From: an uncultured Collinsella sp.
GTDB taxonomy: Bacteria > Actinomycetota > Coriobacteriia > Coriobacteriales > Coriobacteriaceae
NCBI GenBank assembly: GCA_900556205.1
Contig: USNX01000090.1
Coordinates: 1-5,912 of the forward strand
DNA length: 5,912 nucleotides
Reading direction: 5' to 3'
The position numbers were made by a program, and so were the translations under genes. The stretch's first letter is position 1. Each line of letters starts with the position of its first letter. The notes beneath the pieces are model-generated. The model made no database searches and had not been told where the DNA came from. It was given only the letters and a program-made list of their open reading frames with translations. Below, piece after piece: positions 5,279-5,912 of the stretch.

Positions 5279-5912
5279 ATGCGTCTGCCCATGAATACCT
5301 CGCTTGCCATGCTCAAGCCCTCCGGTATCCGCCGGATTAACGCGCTCGCCGCCCAGCATCCGGGGTGCATCGCGCTCGCGCTCGGCGAGCCCGATTTTCC
5401 CACGCCCGATGTGATTAGCGCCGAGGTGACCGCCGCACTGGACCGCGGTGACACGCACTATCCGCCCAACAACGGTCGCCCCGCCCTGCGTGATGCACTG
5501 TCCAAATATATGGATGACACGGGCCTGGCGTTTTCCGCCGATGAGGTCATCCTGACCGACGGTGCGACCGAGGCACTGTCGGCAACATTCATGGCTATGC
5601 TCAACCCCGGCGACGAGGTCATTATCCCCACGCCGGCCTTTGGCCTGTACGAAAGCATCGTCGTGGCCAACCACGCCAAGGCGGTCTTTTTGGATACGGA
5701 GCCTGCGCAATTTCAGATTGACGAGGATGCGCTTCGTGCTTGCGTGACGCCGGCGACCAAGGCCATCGTCATCTGCTCGCCCAACAATCCTACGGGCTGC
5801 ATCCTTGACGCGGCATCGCTCGACGCCGTGGCACGCGTGGCAGACCAGGCGGGCATCTACGTAATCTGCGACGACGTATACAACCGCCTGGTTTATGTGG
5901 ATGGCTACGAGC
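5279..5912 (+). CDS. Class I/II PLP-dependent aminotransferase (3' partial)
   Basis: The first 211 residues of a fold-type I aminotransferase are present; the reading frame leaves the window still open. These enzymes move an amino group between an amino acid and a 2-oxo acid in the cytoplasm. Visible landmarks are ALGEPDFPTPD (34-44), HYPPNNGRPALRDAL (60-74) with Y61 at the position that contacts the partner subunit's cofactor, TDGATEAL (93-100) of the phosphate-binding turn, NPGDEVIIPTPAFGLYES (109-126) with F121 placed to stack on PLP, CSPNNPTG (167-174) with N170, and ICDDVYNRLVY (196-206) with D198 for the pyridine nitrogen and Y201 for O3'. The catalytic lysine (SK-type motif) should lie about 30 residues beyond the edge. 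The pattern fits the aspartate/aromatic/alanine aminotransferase group (subgroup I-gamma); substrate cannot be assigned. It is transcribed divergently from the preceding minus-strand gene. Confidence 0.93.
   Translation, partial: MRLPMNTSLAMLKPSGIRRINALAAQHPGCIALALGEPDFPTPDVISAEVTAALDRGDTHYPPNNGRPALRDALSKYMDDTGLAFSADEVILTDGATEALSATFMAMLNPGDEVIIPTPAFGLYESIVVANHAKAVFLDTEPAQFQIDEDALRACVTPATKAIVICSPNNPTGCILDAASLDAVARVADQAGIYVICDDVYNRLVYVDGYE

Overview
This window is a stretch of ordinary, tightly packed bacterial chromosome. It is GC-rich, with clear Shine-Dalgarno sites, short intergenic gaps and no phage, transposon, CRISPR or RNA genes that I can see. The gene mix fits a high-GC gut anaerobe: FeoB ferrous iron uptake, a cytosolic GH13 glucosidase of a kind I associate with anaerobic gut bacteria, a SotB-type exporter and a family 6 DNA glycosylase. 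Collinsella or another member of the Coriobacteriia is my best guess. That guess rests on overall impression, not on a marker gene.

Layout from left to right. Bases 1-1106 are the C-terminal membrane half of feoB (5' end outside the window). The 120-base gap after it holds a strong hairpin and, interleaved with it, a promoter with a perfect TATAAT box for the next gene. Bases 1227-2423 encode a 12-helix MFS exporter closely resembling E. coli SotB (YdeA). After it comes a near-perfect 25-bp inverted repeat ending in a T-rich run, probably a terminator and possibly an interspersed repeat. Bases 2578-3954 encode a 458-residue cytosolic GH13 alpha-amylase/neopullulanase-type enzyme with all catalytic residues present. 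Three bases later (3958-4521) lies a DNA-deoxyinosine glycosylase gene of the uracil-DNA glycosylase superfamily, apparently in the same operon.

The amylase/glycosylase pair converges on a minus-strand gene (4523-5185) with a single base between the two stop codons. That minus-strand gene encodes a 220-residue protein I cannot name with confidence. Its second half resembles NAD(P)H/FMN flavodoxin-fold oxidoreductases, while its N-terminal half lacks the usual nucleotide-binding loop. It is divergent from a class I/II PLP aminotransferase gene (5279 onward) that runs off the right edge before its catalytic lysine; the 93-bp gap must hold both promoters.

The functional links are modest. The amylase would hydrolyse imported maltodextrins in the cytoplasm, and the exporter could relieve sugar accumulation, but the two are separated by a likely terminator and are not obviously co-transcribed. 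I do not see a new multi-gene system here. The best leads are the inverted repeat at 2440-2506, the promoter/hairpin overlap at 1148-1193, the odd pairing of an amylase with a DNA repair glycosylase, and the unassigned flavodoxin-like protein.
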